Positions 22,561 to 34,095 of a DNA stretch of 64,000 bases are shown one piece after another (position 1 is the stretch's first letter; every line of letters starts with the position of its first letter). The notes beneath the pieces are model-generated. The model searched no databases and was not told where the DNA came from. It saw only the letters and a list, made by a program, of their open reading frames with translations. The position numbers and the translations under genes were made by a program. The stretch is from Lactuca virosa (taxonomy: Eukaryota; Streptophyta; Magnoliopsida; Asterales; Asteraceae): contig CAKMRJ010005745.1 of assembly GCA_928212115.1 (NCBI GenBank), positions 70,936,829 to 71,000,828 on the forward strand, in the 5' to 3' direction.

Positions 22561-24005
22561 ATCTAAGATTATTGATACAAAATTTTCAAAAAAAAAAGGT
22601 TTAAATTTATTGGCTTAGCTTTTAGATGTTAAAAGGCATAAGAAAGAGATTTAAAACTATTATACGGGTTTTAGAAGGTTTGATAAACGTGAAACTAAGA
22701 CTAATTTGATAGAAAATCCCATGCATTCTACCAAATTTAACAAAAACAACTAGTTTTAAGATAGATTTAGAAAAATAGGAAAAGGTTGTGAACAATTGAA
22801 TTATTTAGGCAAAAATGATGATTTAGGAATAACTAGGGATTTGAGGAAAATTATATGATCATGCAAAACTAAGGCTTTAATGAAGATGGGGTGAAAATTT
22901 TCAAAATCTAAGAAAAATCAATGTGTATTTTTAGATTGATTTGTATTTCTTATGGATTCAAGAGGAATGCAAAGAAATATTTTGATCTTACCCTATTATA
23001 GCAGTGAACATTGTTTAGTATTTGAATGACATCGTTATAGAGACGAAAGTAGCATGTTATAATAAACAAACCTATAAAAGTACATTGTTATTTCTTGCAT
23101 TTAATATTTTCCTTTTTCAGAATAAAATATTAGAGGTGGAAAGGGTAGTGAAGGTGTAAGAGCAAGTGGAGTTAGGTCAATAAATGTCCATTGGAAAACC
23201 TTAGGCCACTACTGAATATCCGACATCTTGAAATTGAAATTAAACATGAAACTGATACCAATTTGATAAAAAAAATCCCTTGCCTTCTACCAGATTTAAC
23301 AAAAGCAATTAGTTGACATAAAAGATATAAGGAAGGTAGCATGACATAAAAGGTATAAGGAACTCGCCATCCCTTTTTATTAAAATGATTTTCACCTGGT
23401 TTAGTTCAAAAGTGAAACCTCTTGCAATTTAGGTTCTTATTGCATGGTTTTAGATTAATTTGGGTCCTTTAGTCATTAACTTTCACAACCCTTTTGTTAC
23501 ATTTATAAAAAATACCCATTTTACCCTTTTTGTGAGGACTATTTCTTCTAATATCTACCATGGTTGATGACGGCGATTCCTCTTCACGGAGTGAGTCATG
23601 TGTTCAGACCCCCCAACCCTACTACCAAAACCAAGCCTATTTTGTGTTCTATAAGTTTATTTTCTAAGCATGGGTTGTTTTTTATGTTCTGTTCTATGAT
23701 TTGCTTATTAATTGTGGTCATTTCTTCACAGTAAAAAGAAGTATGAATATTGAAAGCCATATAATGTAATTTAAAGAGAAAGGATATGTGAAGTTTACAG
23801 ATGTACATTTTTACATTGGTATTCTTTAACTCGGTGTATATATTTACATTGGATTTTGACATGTGTGTATATGATAGTTGATCCCCCAGATTAGTTGCAT
23901 GTGTGGTTGTTTTAGCTGATAATTGCCAGGTGGAACCTCAAAGTAGACATAGTCTCCATCACGCATTTATTTGATTTGTGGGTTAACATTACGTGGTCTT
24001 TTGTG
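22561..24005. other. No gene recognised; dispersed direct repeat
   Basis: AT-rich. A segment of about 70 bp at 22685-22756 (CATGCATTCTACCAAATTTA) recurs imperfectly at 23240-23310. Short open frames show no family motif. Confidence 0.5.
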
Positions 24006-25896
24006 CAGGGGCGGACGCAGGAATTAGAAGTAGAGGTTGCACAATTTTTTTCCGGTCAAACATAATATAAAACATTAAAAAGAAATTCTGTCAAACATAA
24101 TATAAAACATCTAATACAAATTTTTTTCTAGTTAAACATAATATAACAACGATCTATTAGGATTTAAATTTTTCCTCTTCGTGCAGACATCTTTTGAAAC
24201 CGCTCCATTACTTTTTCATTCTCAACTTTCGCAAGTGATTCGGTCTCGACATTACAAAGCAATGCGTCGTTCAAAAATTTATCGCCAATTTTGTTACGCA
24301 AGTCGGTCTTCAAGAGCTTCATCTTTGAAAAACATCTTTCTACACTTGCGGTCGCTACGGGTAACATCAAAGCCAACTTTAAAAGCTTATAAACCAAAGG
24401 ATAAGACCGATGCTTCCCCGTACTAACCATCAAACGAGAAAGGTCAGAAATTCCTTTCAAACTAGTGAAGCGCTCATCTTTGATGCAAGAGTGATAAAAT
24501 ATCTTAACTTGTCCTTCAAGGTCTATCATATCTGAATCATCGAAGTCATACTTGTATAACTTACCCAACTTCAATAACTTTGATTTGTCAAATTGTGCAA
24601 TTGAATCACAAGGGCTCAAAGCACCCATGTATTCTAGTAATTGGGTGCTTGTTTCACTAAATCAATCATGATATTCTGTAAGTTGCATATCTACCACCGT
24701 GTTGAAGATTTCAACCTCAAAATAAAACCTATTAGTCTTTGTAGTCCTACGGTTTCTCGCACCAATATACAACTCTTCCATATCTAAAGTATCGATTTTG
24801 TGTGTTTGACAAAAAGAGGATACTTTTGGCAAAATGCTAGCAAACCTTGTGTTTCTAAAAGATTGCAATGCCTCCATTGTCCCTCTAACCATCGAAGCCG
24901 CTTCTAAAATGTCTAGATCTTTTCTTTGAAATTGCTTTGACAATGTACCCATGAGGTGTAAAATGTCATACATCATATGTAAGTAAAACACAAACTCATA
25001 TGACCCTCCCTCCTCTTTCACAAAATCTAAAACTACAAGAACATCCGCAAACAACTTCATCAAACTTGTGAGTGTATTGAAATGTGAACCCCATCTTGTT
25101 TCTCCAGCTCGAACAAGTGTAGTCTCTTGATTTAACCCTCTTCCGGTTTCAAGTTCACCACTACACAAGCCTTTTTGCACCCTTTCACCCAAGTCAATCA
25201 ATAACTTCAAAAAAACATATCAATTTCAAATATCTAAATGAATTGTTAAAACTTACTTGCTTCATTGTAGGGCTTTGAAGTGGATTTTCTTAACCAAAAT
25301 AGTAGAAATTGAAAGAAGTCGATTTTGTTACTTGCTTTAAGAGATTGACTATTGTTGAATACTTGAATGTTGATCGATCCAACAATAAAATTGATCAAGA
25401 ATTGTCCGAACAGGAGGTCACGAGTCACGACTGTCGACAGTAGCCAAGCAACGATTGAACGAATTTTGGAATCGGAAGTCGAGTAGTCGATGCATCGATG
25501 GATTTTGTTATCGTGTGCCTTTTTTTTCTCCCTTGTACCGATAATACACAATTACACACTCAATTAATTAGGATTGGACTATCTTTTTTACAAGCAATTA
25601 GCCCAATTGCTAATTTATCCAATTAAGTTTTATTTTGGGCTTTGGGCAATTGGACTATTAGACAATAATTGATTAAAACATTGGGCTCGTTATTATTTTT
25701 TTTCGTTTGGTAATTCCCGATAGAGTGACAATATTTTTTTTATGTAGTTGCACAAAAAAAATTTAGTAGTTGCACGATTTTTTTTACGTAGTGGCACAAT
25801 AGGTAAAATTTAAAAAACACGAAATTTTTTCTACTACGTGCGCGGAAGCTAGGTGTTGTCGGTGCCACACCGGGCACCTAGCTAGGACTGCCCCTG
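24006..25896 (-). mobile_element. hAT transposon with broken ZMYM1-like transposase
   Basis: Ends CAGGGGCGGACGCAGG and, inverted, CAGGGGCAGTCCTAGC, with exact 8-bp duplication CTTTTGTG (23998-24005 and 25897-25904). CAGGGGCGGA is the classic hAT terminus. It encodes the C-terminal half of a transposase on the minus strand. At 1.9 kb and lacking the N-terminal zinc finger and part of the catalytic region, it is an internally deleted, non-autonomous copy. Confidence 0.93.
24164..25210 (-). pseudogene. hAT transposase C-terminal half (TTF/ZMYM1-like), one in-frame stop
   Basis: Read from 25210 to 24164: VRAGETRWGSHFNTL (catalytic-core region typical of DUF4371/ZMYM1-type hAT proteins), then the dimerisation domain YPLVYKLLKLALMLPVATAS, VERCFSKMKLLKTDLRNK and LNDALLCNVE near the end. 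The frame is kept throughout except for one TGA at 24662-24664; eleven codons link the two open parts without a shift. The N-terminal half is absent: upstream 25211-25896 shows no continuation. Such a protein would dimerise but not transpose. Confidence 0.9.
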
Positions 25897-25904
25897 CTTT
25901 TGTG

Positions 25905-26151
25905 ATAAAGGACCCTCTTTTATGGTCATTCTATCTTATTCTCCACCTGTTACAGAATGACAATCTTGCATAATAGTTGTAGTGATGGAAAGTGTAAATT
26001 GTTCTTGTCTTTAAGAAGATCTAGATTTTCAATATTTTCTTATGTACCACTAATATAATTATTCATTTATTTCACTTTTCAACAATAACACTTCATAACA
26101 AAATTAAGCTTTTTTAGATTTCTGTTTCATCTTATAATTCCCTTTTCTTAG
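25905..26151. other. No gene recognised
   Basis: AT-rich unique-looking sequence between the hAT element and the orphan exon. It ends in a pyrimidine-rich tract with CCTTTTCTTAG, a good splice acceptor. Confidence 0.4.
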
Positions 26152-26229
26152 GAAAAATATAAACATGCTTCAAGGGCCGAGACCTTAAAACAAGAGCTTG
26201 AAGCATATGACTGGTGTGGAACTATTTGA
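26152..26229 (+). CDS. Candidate terminal exon of an unrecognised small protein
   Basis: After the acceptor CTTTTCTTAG an open stretch of 25 codons reads KYKHASRAETLKQELEAYDW, then CGTI and a TGA at 26227-26229. The amphipathic, Lys/Glu-rich composition and balanced codons stand out in AT-rich DNA. I do not recognise the family and found no convincing upstream exon, which could be to the left of the hAT insertion. It could be chance. Confidence 0.3.
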   Translation, partial: EKYKHASRAETLKQELEAYDWCGTI

Positions 26230-26777
26230 TTTTAAATTGACTGAAATAGCCAAAACCGACTAGGCAAACCCTTCTCCCTTTGTCACATATCTTTTAACCA
26301 CTACTGTAGTAAACAATATTGTTGTGTTAATAAGGAGATTTCATGTACAAGAGAGAAGAAAGATCTCATTTATGAAGGATGAATGTTGCTTGATTTTATT
26401 GTTTATTTACTATTTAGGTTGTCAAAATGGTATTACTTTTTAGCTAATGTAATAAGTTCTTATTTTTTCCAAAATGTATAATCTGCATTTAAACATGTAT
26501 ATAATTTCCTATAGGAATGGTGTAGTTCTCAGGACTTACATGTAAATTCGTGTGACACATGAGTGTTGGGATTTATTTAACTAGACATGGACTTATTATG
26601 GTTAAATAGTTTTAAACACAAAAGAATTTTATTTTTGTGAAGAATACACAAATAGTTAACATGGATTTAAAAAACAAAATTTGATGCATGAGATGTGGTT
26701 TCAAGAACAAACAATTGGGTAATATGTAATTTATAGAATACTGGTCCAAACATGTTTAGACCATTTTTTGAAATTTA
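26230..26777. other. No gene recognised
   Basis: AT-rich; possible 3' UTR of the candidate exon at its left edge, otherwise featureless. Confidence 0.4.
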
Positions 26778-27178
26778 TCTACTCTAATAAATAAAGTTTT
26801 TTTTGTCACATGTCACACTCTCATCCAATTTGTCACATGTTATTTTGTGGTTATTTTGAATTAATTTTTTTCACATGTCATTTTATGGGTTTTTCTATTT
26901 TAATAAATTTCACATAATACTTTAATATAATAATTACAATGAATGTAGTAATAAATGAATATCAATTTTATTAATGGACTTACCTTCTTATTTCAAAATT
27001 CTCAAATTAAAGCTCATAGTTTATTTTGTTTATTTATTTAAATTTAAAAGATAAAAAATCAATTTTAATAATTCATTATTTTTCTTATTTTCTTATAAAT
27101 CCAAAGTTCTTAAATATTTAGACCTTTATATTTACTTTTTTTTAATTAACTCATGTAATACATGAGTTTTACACCTAA
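26778..27178 (+). mobile_element. Short non-autonomous Helitron
   Basis: Begins TCTACTCTAATAAATA after an A and ends CTAA before a T, as Helitrons do on insertion between A and T. A perfect 8-bp hairpin (CTCATGTA / TACATGAG, 27150-27166) lies 8 bases before the terminal CTAA. 401 bp, no coding capacity. Confidence 0.75.
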
Positions 27179-28871
27179 TATTATAATATGTCATCTTTTA
27201 AAAAAAATGAAACAAAGGCTGCAACAATTTTAAACGGGATATGCAACATATATGTAATTTCTTATATAAATTATATGAAAAATGACCAAAATATCATTAA
27301 TTGATGTTTTAGTATTCTGTTTTTTAATAATAAAACTGATTGCCATATATTAAAATGTCTTATTTCATGAAATCATACTTTTCAAAGTTTAAAACATGAT
27401 GATTTTATCATTAATATTAGACATAGAGAACGTTGTTTATATCTTCAACCCATTTTATATATTAATTTAAATTAACAATTGTAAAGTTACAGACAAAATA
27501 TATAACTTTGTATAATTTTTTTTAAATCTATCATTAATGATTGTATTTTTTAAAGTTTCAATGTTGTTTTACTTTGATGTCAAATGACTAATCTATAACA
27601 TTTAAGAATCATCAAAAACGCATAAAGATTATATATGTTATTGCCCTTTTTTTTCACTTTATTCAATTTTATATTGCATTGCACAAAATCATAATCTTAT
27701 CAAATATCTAGACATACAAAATATAGATCGAATATTCATAACAATGTATATATTAATTTTAACTAATCATTATAAACTTGCTGACAAAATTTCTATATTT
27801 GTAAATTAATAATTTTTTACAAATCTTTAATCGGTCATTACGAATTAAAATTATCAATAATATTTTTTAAACCATGATTTCTACGGAAACGAATATAAAC
27901 AAAAAAAAAAAATTCCGTTACACTTAAAAGAACATGAAAAATATACCAAACTCAAGTTTGAATCGTTTTACTTTGGGCCAAAAATTTGGTCCAATACTTT
28001 AGCAATGGCAAAAGGCATCGCCTGGAAAATCAGCTTTGGTAGTGCCCAGGTTCAACCAAAATCGTAATTCACGATTCACTCGTTCACGCTCTTCAACGGT
28101 AAAATTTAGTTGCTTTCCGGTTTTTTCATCCCAAATTCTAGTCTTCAGAGTTCGAGTCTGCGGAAAAAGGAATTCGAGTTCCTCTAAGTTCTGAGTTTTG
28201 ATTAGTGATGTTACTGATGTGGAAAGAGGAGGATTACGAGGACCACTGAACCAGAGGTACTTTCCAATTTCTGATTTGAGAATCCTGTTTTCAGTTTTCT
28301 GATTCTGAATTCTGATTTTCTTATTGAGGGTTCTAATTAACTGATTAGTTTTCGAGGTATTCTGCACTAGTTTAAACGTATTTATGTGGAGATGAAAAAA
28401 AAATGTAGGCAATCGAGATCGAATGCTCTTGTAAACCATCTATGTATGATCCTTTAATTTTATAACACCGTGATTAGTTAAATTCATGAATTAGTGTTAT
28501 ACTATATGAAAACCCTAGGTGTGATTTAGGGCGCGATTTGTGCTTATGTTTGTCTTACATCATGGGAGGTATCGATTGTTCGCTGTTAATTAGGGATCCA
28601 ATTTAGGTATCTTATAGCAGTAGCTATTTTTGAAATTAGTACGTATTTATTATACTATGATGAATTACTAGAAATGATATTACTATCATGGAACATTTAT
28701 CAAGGTCATTTGATGATCAACTTGTGTCAAAATGTTAAAACACTGACCTTATATAGAAGCCAAAGTATATTGAACTAAGCTTTTTCTGTTTTGATCATGA
28801 ATCAAAAATGGTATTTCAAGTATTTCTAAACTTTTTGGATTTTCTGTACCATGTATATCAGGTATTTGATA
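27179..28871. other. AT-rich intergenic sequence and gene-island upstream region
   Basis: 27179-27990 is very AT-rich with nothing recognised. 27990-28440 is less AT-rich; an open frame of 146 codons lies there on the minus strand but has no motif I know. I read this part as a likely 5' UTR or promoter of the following gene rather than as protein-coding. Confidence 0.4.
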
Positions 28872-29473
28872 ATGAAAGAAAGGAACACCATCTCCCCACT
28901 TAAACGTATTTTGGCGAATTGTGGAGTTCAGGTCAGTTAATATACTGTTGCAAATTATGTAGGAATTGCATTTCTTTGTATCTTTGTTTAGTATATTGGA
29001 ATTGTGGATCCATGGTTGAACACAAAATGCATACTTGTTAATTTTTGTCTTGTTGAGTGCACAAAAGATATAGACACTGTTCTCTTTTAGAATTTTCAAT
29101 TCTTTAAAGACTCTTCAAGAAATAAACATATAGGAAACAATTAACACGAGTTCTAATCTATTATACACTTGTAAACTTTAACAATTTGTGATTCTCATGT
29201 ATCACTTTAACTTTTGATGTTATGTGTATGTAATTATTATGTAAAAAAATGCAGGCAAAAGAATACGGGAGTTGTGTTGCAGAAAAGGTTCCTCAAATTG
29301 AACGTGATATGTGTTTGAAAGAGTTTCTCAAATTGAAGAATTGCATGCAGAGTGTGGTATTAATTGCTTAATAATATTCTCAAAACTCAAAGCTTCTTTT
29401 ATTTTCTTTCTATAACTAATATTCTCACAAACTTTTTTTTTTTTTTTTTTTCCAGCTCAAGGGAAAGCCATAA
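28872..29473 (+). CDS. Twin-CX9C mitochondrial assembly-factor-like protein (NDUFAF8-like)
   Basis: Three exons: 28872-28931, 29255-29356 and 29456-29473, 59 residues, GT-AG introns, the second acceptor after a 22-T tract. Two CX9C motifs are exact: Cys-GVQAKEYGS-Cys, spanning the first splice junction, and Cys-LKEFLKLKN-Cys. Proteins with this layout fold as a CHCH helical hairpin held by two disulphides and are oxidised by Mia40 in the mitochondrial intermembrane space. KVPQIERDMCLKEF and LKNCMQ resemble my memory of plant homologues of complex I assembly factor NDUFAF8. If exon 2 is not spliced at 29357, the protein would end VVLIA at 29369-29371; the spliced end SVLKGKP fits the family better. 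Further upstream start codons or a 5' UTR intron are possible. The next gene starts only 84 bp after the stop. Confidence 0.7.
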
Positions 29474-29557
29474 ATTTACAGAACTTGCCATCACAAATAC
29501 ATCAAACCCCATATATAATACCACTCAGTATATTCATAATAAATTTACAGAATTTAA

Positions 29558-32537
29558 ATGTCTAGAAATACATCAAGTTCTGGTGGATCTGGTGCTCTTT
29601 CACATGCATACATCCATTATCCACCCTTAAGATGCAAAAACAATGGATCAACAGGTTTATTTTATGATGATGGAAATAAACTTTTAATCTCTCCCACCTC
29701 TAACCAGGTATATATATACAACAATTTATACACCATATTTCAATTAATTCATGAAACCAAAGTTTAGTATTAAATGTATGAGATTGTTTTAATGTGTTAG
29801 GTTGTTTCTTGGAAAACTTCCCCTTATACCCCTCAAGTTGCATCAACAACTGATACAATAAGTGAAGGGCCAGTGCTTTCTATCCGATATTCCTTAGATT
29901 TAAAGCTTATAGCTGTTCAAAGATCAAATAATGAGGTTCAGTTTTGGGTCAAAGAAACTGGAGAGACTTTTAGTCAAAAGTCAAAGTCCGAGTCCGATAC
30001 TATTTTGGGATTCTTTTGGACAGATTGTGCAGTTTGTGACATTGTATTTGTCAAAACCAGGTACTTTTTAGTTATTTATCAAGTAAATGAGTATTAAAAT
30101 ATAAGCTTCATAATTTTATATTGTTGAATTACAGTGGACTGGATCTTTATAGTTATGTCCCAGAGTTGAAATCACTTGAATTGGTTGACTCAAAGAAAGT
30201 GAATGTGAGTTGGTATATTTACACACATGAAAGCAGATTAGTTCTTCTTGCTTCAGGAATGCAATGCAAAAGCTTTATGGGATATCAGGTATTTGCACGA
30301 GTGGAATGGAATGAGTCATTACATTCCCATGATCATTTTTTGTTTGCTTATAGGAATGGAATTACTTTTCGTTTGAATTTCTTATATCATATGTAAATAT
30401 AAGTTATTGTTTTAACACTATTTTTTAATCATAGTTACAATTTATTAATCATTTTTTTTTGTTTAGCTTTCATCTGCAGGCATAATTCGATTACCAAGGT
30501 TTGAGATGGCAATGGCAAAGTCTGATGTAAACAGTAAGCCTGTTCTTTCTGCTGAAGATGTTCATATTGTCACTGTGTAAGATTTATTTATTTATTTATT
30601 TATATTTTAACTCTTTAGAATTCTCTTTTTATTCAACAATTTAATCCTAATTTTGTGGTGGAATGGAATCACAGTTATGGAAGAATATACTGTTTGCAAG
30701 TTGATAGAGTTGCAATGCTACTCCATTCCTATAGATTTTATCGTGATGCTGTTATCCAACAGGTAATTTATACTTTTATAAATTAATAAAAAAAATAATT
30801 ACTAATATATTTTTTTTTCTTTTGAGTAGGGTTCTCTACCTGTATATTCCACAAAGATAGCTGTGAGTGTGGTGGACAATGTTCTCCTGATTCATCAAGT
30901 GGATGCAAAAGTCATTATATTATACGATATATTTGCTGACTCACGTACACCTGTCTCTGCCCCACTTCCTCTTTTAATCAGGGGCTTGCCACGTGGCAGC
31001 AACATTTCATCCTCCCAATCAGCAAATGACACGTCAGCAAATTTGTACTCTGATGACTGGAATTTTCTTGTCCCTGATCTTGTATGTGATGTTTCCACTG
31101 GATTCTTGTGGAAGATTCATTTGGATTTGGAGGCAAGTTTTTTTTTTTTTTTTGATAAAAAAAAATCCATTTGGATTTTATTGTTTAATTGTTTTATTAT
31201 TTTACTAATTTTATTTTTAATGATCACAGGCAATTTCCGCGAGTAGCTCAGAAGTGCCATTGGTTTTAGAGTTTTTGCAGAGAAGGAAATTGGAAGCAAA
31301 GAAGGTAATAATTAAATTATAATTTTTCTTTTTCTAAAAATGAGGGAAAAGTATTATTTTTACCCTTTGTTTGATTCAGGCTAAAGATTTATGTTTGGAA
31401 TTACTTCGGTCAATCATGATTGAAAGAAGACCCCTGCCCGTAATTTTCCGGGCAGTTAACGTACTGGTGACCTCTTTTGCATATTCACTGAAAACCGGAA
31501 GTTACTCAAAGTCAACACCAGTCAACTCCTCCTCCGGTGTACCGGAAAACAATTCCGGCAACAAACCGGGAGACACATCTGGTGGTGGCTTCTCAACTTC
31601 AGACTCTGAAGATAATATTAATTTGAAAAAAGAAAATGGAGAAAACTTAATGGTTTCAGAAGATCAACAAGAGTCACAATCACAACTAGTTACTTCAGCA
31701 ACTATTCCACCTGATGAGCTTTACACTTTTGTATTTGCTTCAGTTGAAGAAGAGATGATTGCTTTTGCAGACGCTTCTTATTTGTTTTCCATTCTTCTCG
31801 AGTTTATCAGGAGGTAATTCAATTTCAATTTTAACTTTTTTTTTTTTTTTTTTTTATTGAAATTTTTTGGGTTTTCTCGCTTTTGTAGTGCCAATTTGGA
31901 GAAAATAAAAGTGCATCCGAATATATACGTGTTGGCAGTGCGGTTGCTTGGAAGGAATGAGAGATATGCTGAGCTTGGACAGTTTGTTTTGAATAAGGTA
32001 TTCTACTTTGAAAATGAAAATTACGAAAATGCCCAGTAAAGGAAATCCCAAAATTGCCCTTGGTTTGCACAGATTATCGAGCCATCGAAAGAGGTAGCGC
32101 TTGAGCTTCTAGAAGGGGTGGGAAGTCGTAACATCCAAACAAGAAAGTTAGGTGTTGATATGTTGAGACAGCTGTCACTTCATCATGACTACGTGGTGTT
32201 ACTTGTACAAGATGGATGTTATCTTGAAGCTTTACGTTATGCACGAAAACACAAGGTCATTTTCGTCTTTTCAACCCAACCCAACACAACACAACCAAAC
32301 ACCTATTTATATTATTTGAGAAAATTTACATTTGTTTTTGTGAATAATGAATATGATCAGGTTAGTACTGTTCGACCATCATTGTTTCTAGAAGCAGCGT
32401 ATGCATCAAACGAGCCACAACACCTGGCGGCAGTTTTAAGGTTTTTTGGTGAGTTCATACCTGGATTTGGGACCACTTCAGAACACACGACTTATATTCG
32501 TGCTCTTGCTGATATGCCTTCATCGATTACTGTGTGA
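29558..32537 (+). CDS. RMC1: RMC1/Mic1-like regulator of the MON1-CCZ1 complex
   Basis: Eleven exons: 29558-29707, 29801-30060, 30135-30288, 30467-30576, 30675-30762, 30830-31132, 31230-31304, 31380-31813, 31889-31997, 32073-32255, 32361-32537; all phases agree and no frame error is seen. About 680 residues. The N-terminal third is a beta-propeller-like region (VLSIRYSLDLKLIAVQRSNN, then ILGFFWTDCAVCDIVFV). Residues about 417-480 are a Ser/Asn/Glu-rich linker. The C-terminal part (about 490-680, with RSIMIERRPLPVIFRAVNVL just before the linker and RKLGVDMLRQLSLHHDYVVL) is the Mic1 domain. The family binds MON1-CCZ1, the exchange factor that loads GTP on Rab7, and so acts in endosome, vacuole and autophagosome maturation; the plant role is inferred. 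Intron 6 uses a GC donor (GAG|GCAAGT at 31133). The start was chosen as the first ATG in frame. Confidence 0.9.
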
Positions 32538-32848
32538 GATCTTGTTTTTTTGACAAAGGATTTGGAATCTGTTATGTGTTTGGTTTGGTTGGTTGGTAGG
32601 ATTTTGGATGAATTTGAAATCCATTAATAAAAAAATATATATATCTTGTTTGCTTTGCAAATGATTTGGAATGTATTTGTTTGTTTAAGCTAAAATTATA
32701 ATAAAGTCGAATTATACATTTTGAGTTCATATTTAAGCTAGATAAAATCCAATTTATGCTAGTTTTTAGTTGAAAAACTTGCTTATTAATAAGCTGTCTT
32801 AAGTAGCATGTTCGTATACATTTTTGATACATTTTGACCTGTCAATTT
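32538..32848 (+). other. RMC1 3' flank
   Basis: Likely 3' UTR; AAT-rich, with AATAAAAAAATATATATAT near 32625-32643 that could serve as a poly(A) signal. No other gene. Ends at the pararetrovirus insertion. Confidence 0.45.
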
Positions 32849-33005
32849 ACGTTGCCAGGAATTTTTGATCTTGTACTAAAGCTCAAAAACTAAAACTTTA
32901 AAGTACACACATTTTTATTAAAATACTGCGGAAGCTTTGTTACAATGGTGGTGGTGGTGATTGTAGGTGAATGGATTCGATGATCCCAAACTTAGAACTT
33001 ATGCC

Positions 33006-33062
33006 CTTATATAGATGGGCTTACAAACTATTGGACAAGAATAAAAACGTAAGCGATGACGT
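33006..33062 (-). promoter_or_regulatory. Pararetroviral promoter, left arm
   Basis: Minus strand: an as-1-like double motif (ACGTAAGCGATGACGT on the plus strand, 33047-33062) lies about 34 bases upstream of TATATAAG (33006-33013). The layout resembles the 35S promoter. It would transcribe outwards, towards the 3' end of RMC1. Confidence 0.65.
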
Positions 33063-33354
33063 TTAAACAAGGGCCATTATTTAATTTGTTACATGTGGCC
33101 GACAATCTTGATAATTATAAAGATACTTTTAACAAGTGGTGGGGACTTCTTGAAGACTTCTGAACATCCAAACAACTCAACTTTTGAAAACCCGGATATG
33201 TGAAATAATTTCACATACGGGCCCTTCTAGCTTTTGGATAAAGGTATGGATTCATGGGACGATTCAATTTTATCGTTTTTAGACAATAATCATCCCACCC
33301 GGGGTCCACAATAAAAATTGAATCGTCATCACTGTTGTCACTATCTTCTAGAAA

Positions 33355-33904
33355 TCATTTGCTGTTGTAGCGGCATTTGTTTTCTTTTTGGTTATTGTCT
33401 TGGACTTCCATGTGCTTAGATATTATTGCGGCCCAATCGTTGTGCGAGGGCTTCCAGTTCGATGAGGATTCTTCGGACTTCTTTGTTTTGGATTCGAACA
33501 TCTTCGTTTTGGTCAGACCAATGGTTGTCTCTTGTTGATTTTCCAAAGCAGACTTGAAATTTGCACTGTATGATTGCTTGTAAATTTCGCATTGCTTTGA
33601 TTGCTTCTTTTGCTGCTGATAATTCGATATCTTGGGCGACTGATCTCCATGCATCAGATTTATCCATTCTGATTGGGGTTTGATTGGCTCTAAGCTGGTA
33701 TTGTCTGTACATTGCTCCTGGTTCTTCCAGTGTGAAGATTGTTTTAGTAAAGATTCTTGGGAGTGGTTGAAAGTCTTCATGATTTCTTTGCAAGTAATCT
33801 TCATATTCTTCTGAGAGGCAGAAGAGGATTGTAGAACTTCCTCCACTGAGTAAAGAGCTGCTGCTGCTAACCGTTTCATTTCTCCTGTGCATTCTGCAAA
33901 ACAA
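33355..33904 (-). pseudogene. Left-arm viral C-terminal coding region (two overlapping frames)
   Basis: Two long frames overlap on the minus strand (174 and 162 codons). The longer one continues from RNase H (right-arm copy at 35198-35747). I do not assign a function to this part of the polyprotein. Small substitutions distinguish it from the right arm. Confidence 0.6.
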
Positions 33905-34095
33905 AGGTTAACAAGTCTTGAGAGAGAATCAGCTAGTGTATTATGTTTCCCTTCTATATGCTCTATGTTAATCTTGACGCCTGTTCCTGTGACTGCATCT
34001 GCAAACTTTATCCACCTAACCCTTGAGGATTTGTTACTATTAGCTTTGTTGTAAAAGCTAATAATGGCTTGGCAATCTGTCCTTAAAGTGATTTC

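Noticed and set aside
27999..28439. 146-codon minus-strand frame upstream of the twin-CX9C gene
   Set aside because: No family motif, and it overlaps the likely 5' region of a plus-strand gene. Kept only as a note in the intergenic entry.
31117..31299. Minus-strand frames inside RMC1 exons and introns
   Set aside because: They are shadows of the plus-strand exons or of T-rich introns, with no independent support.
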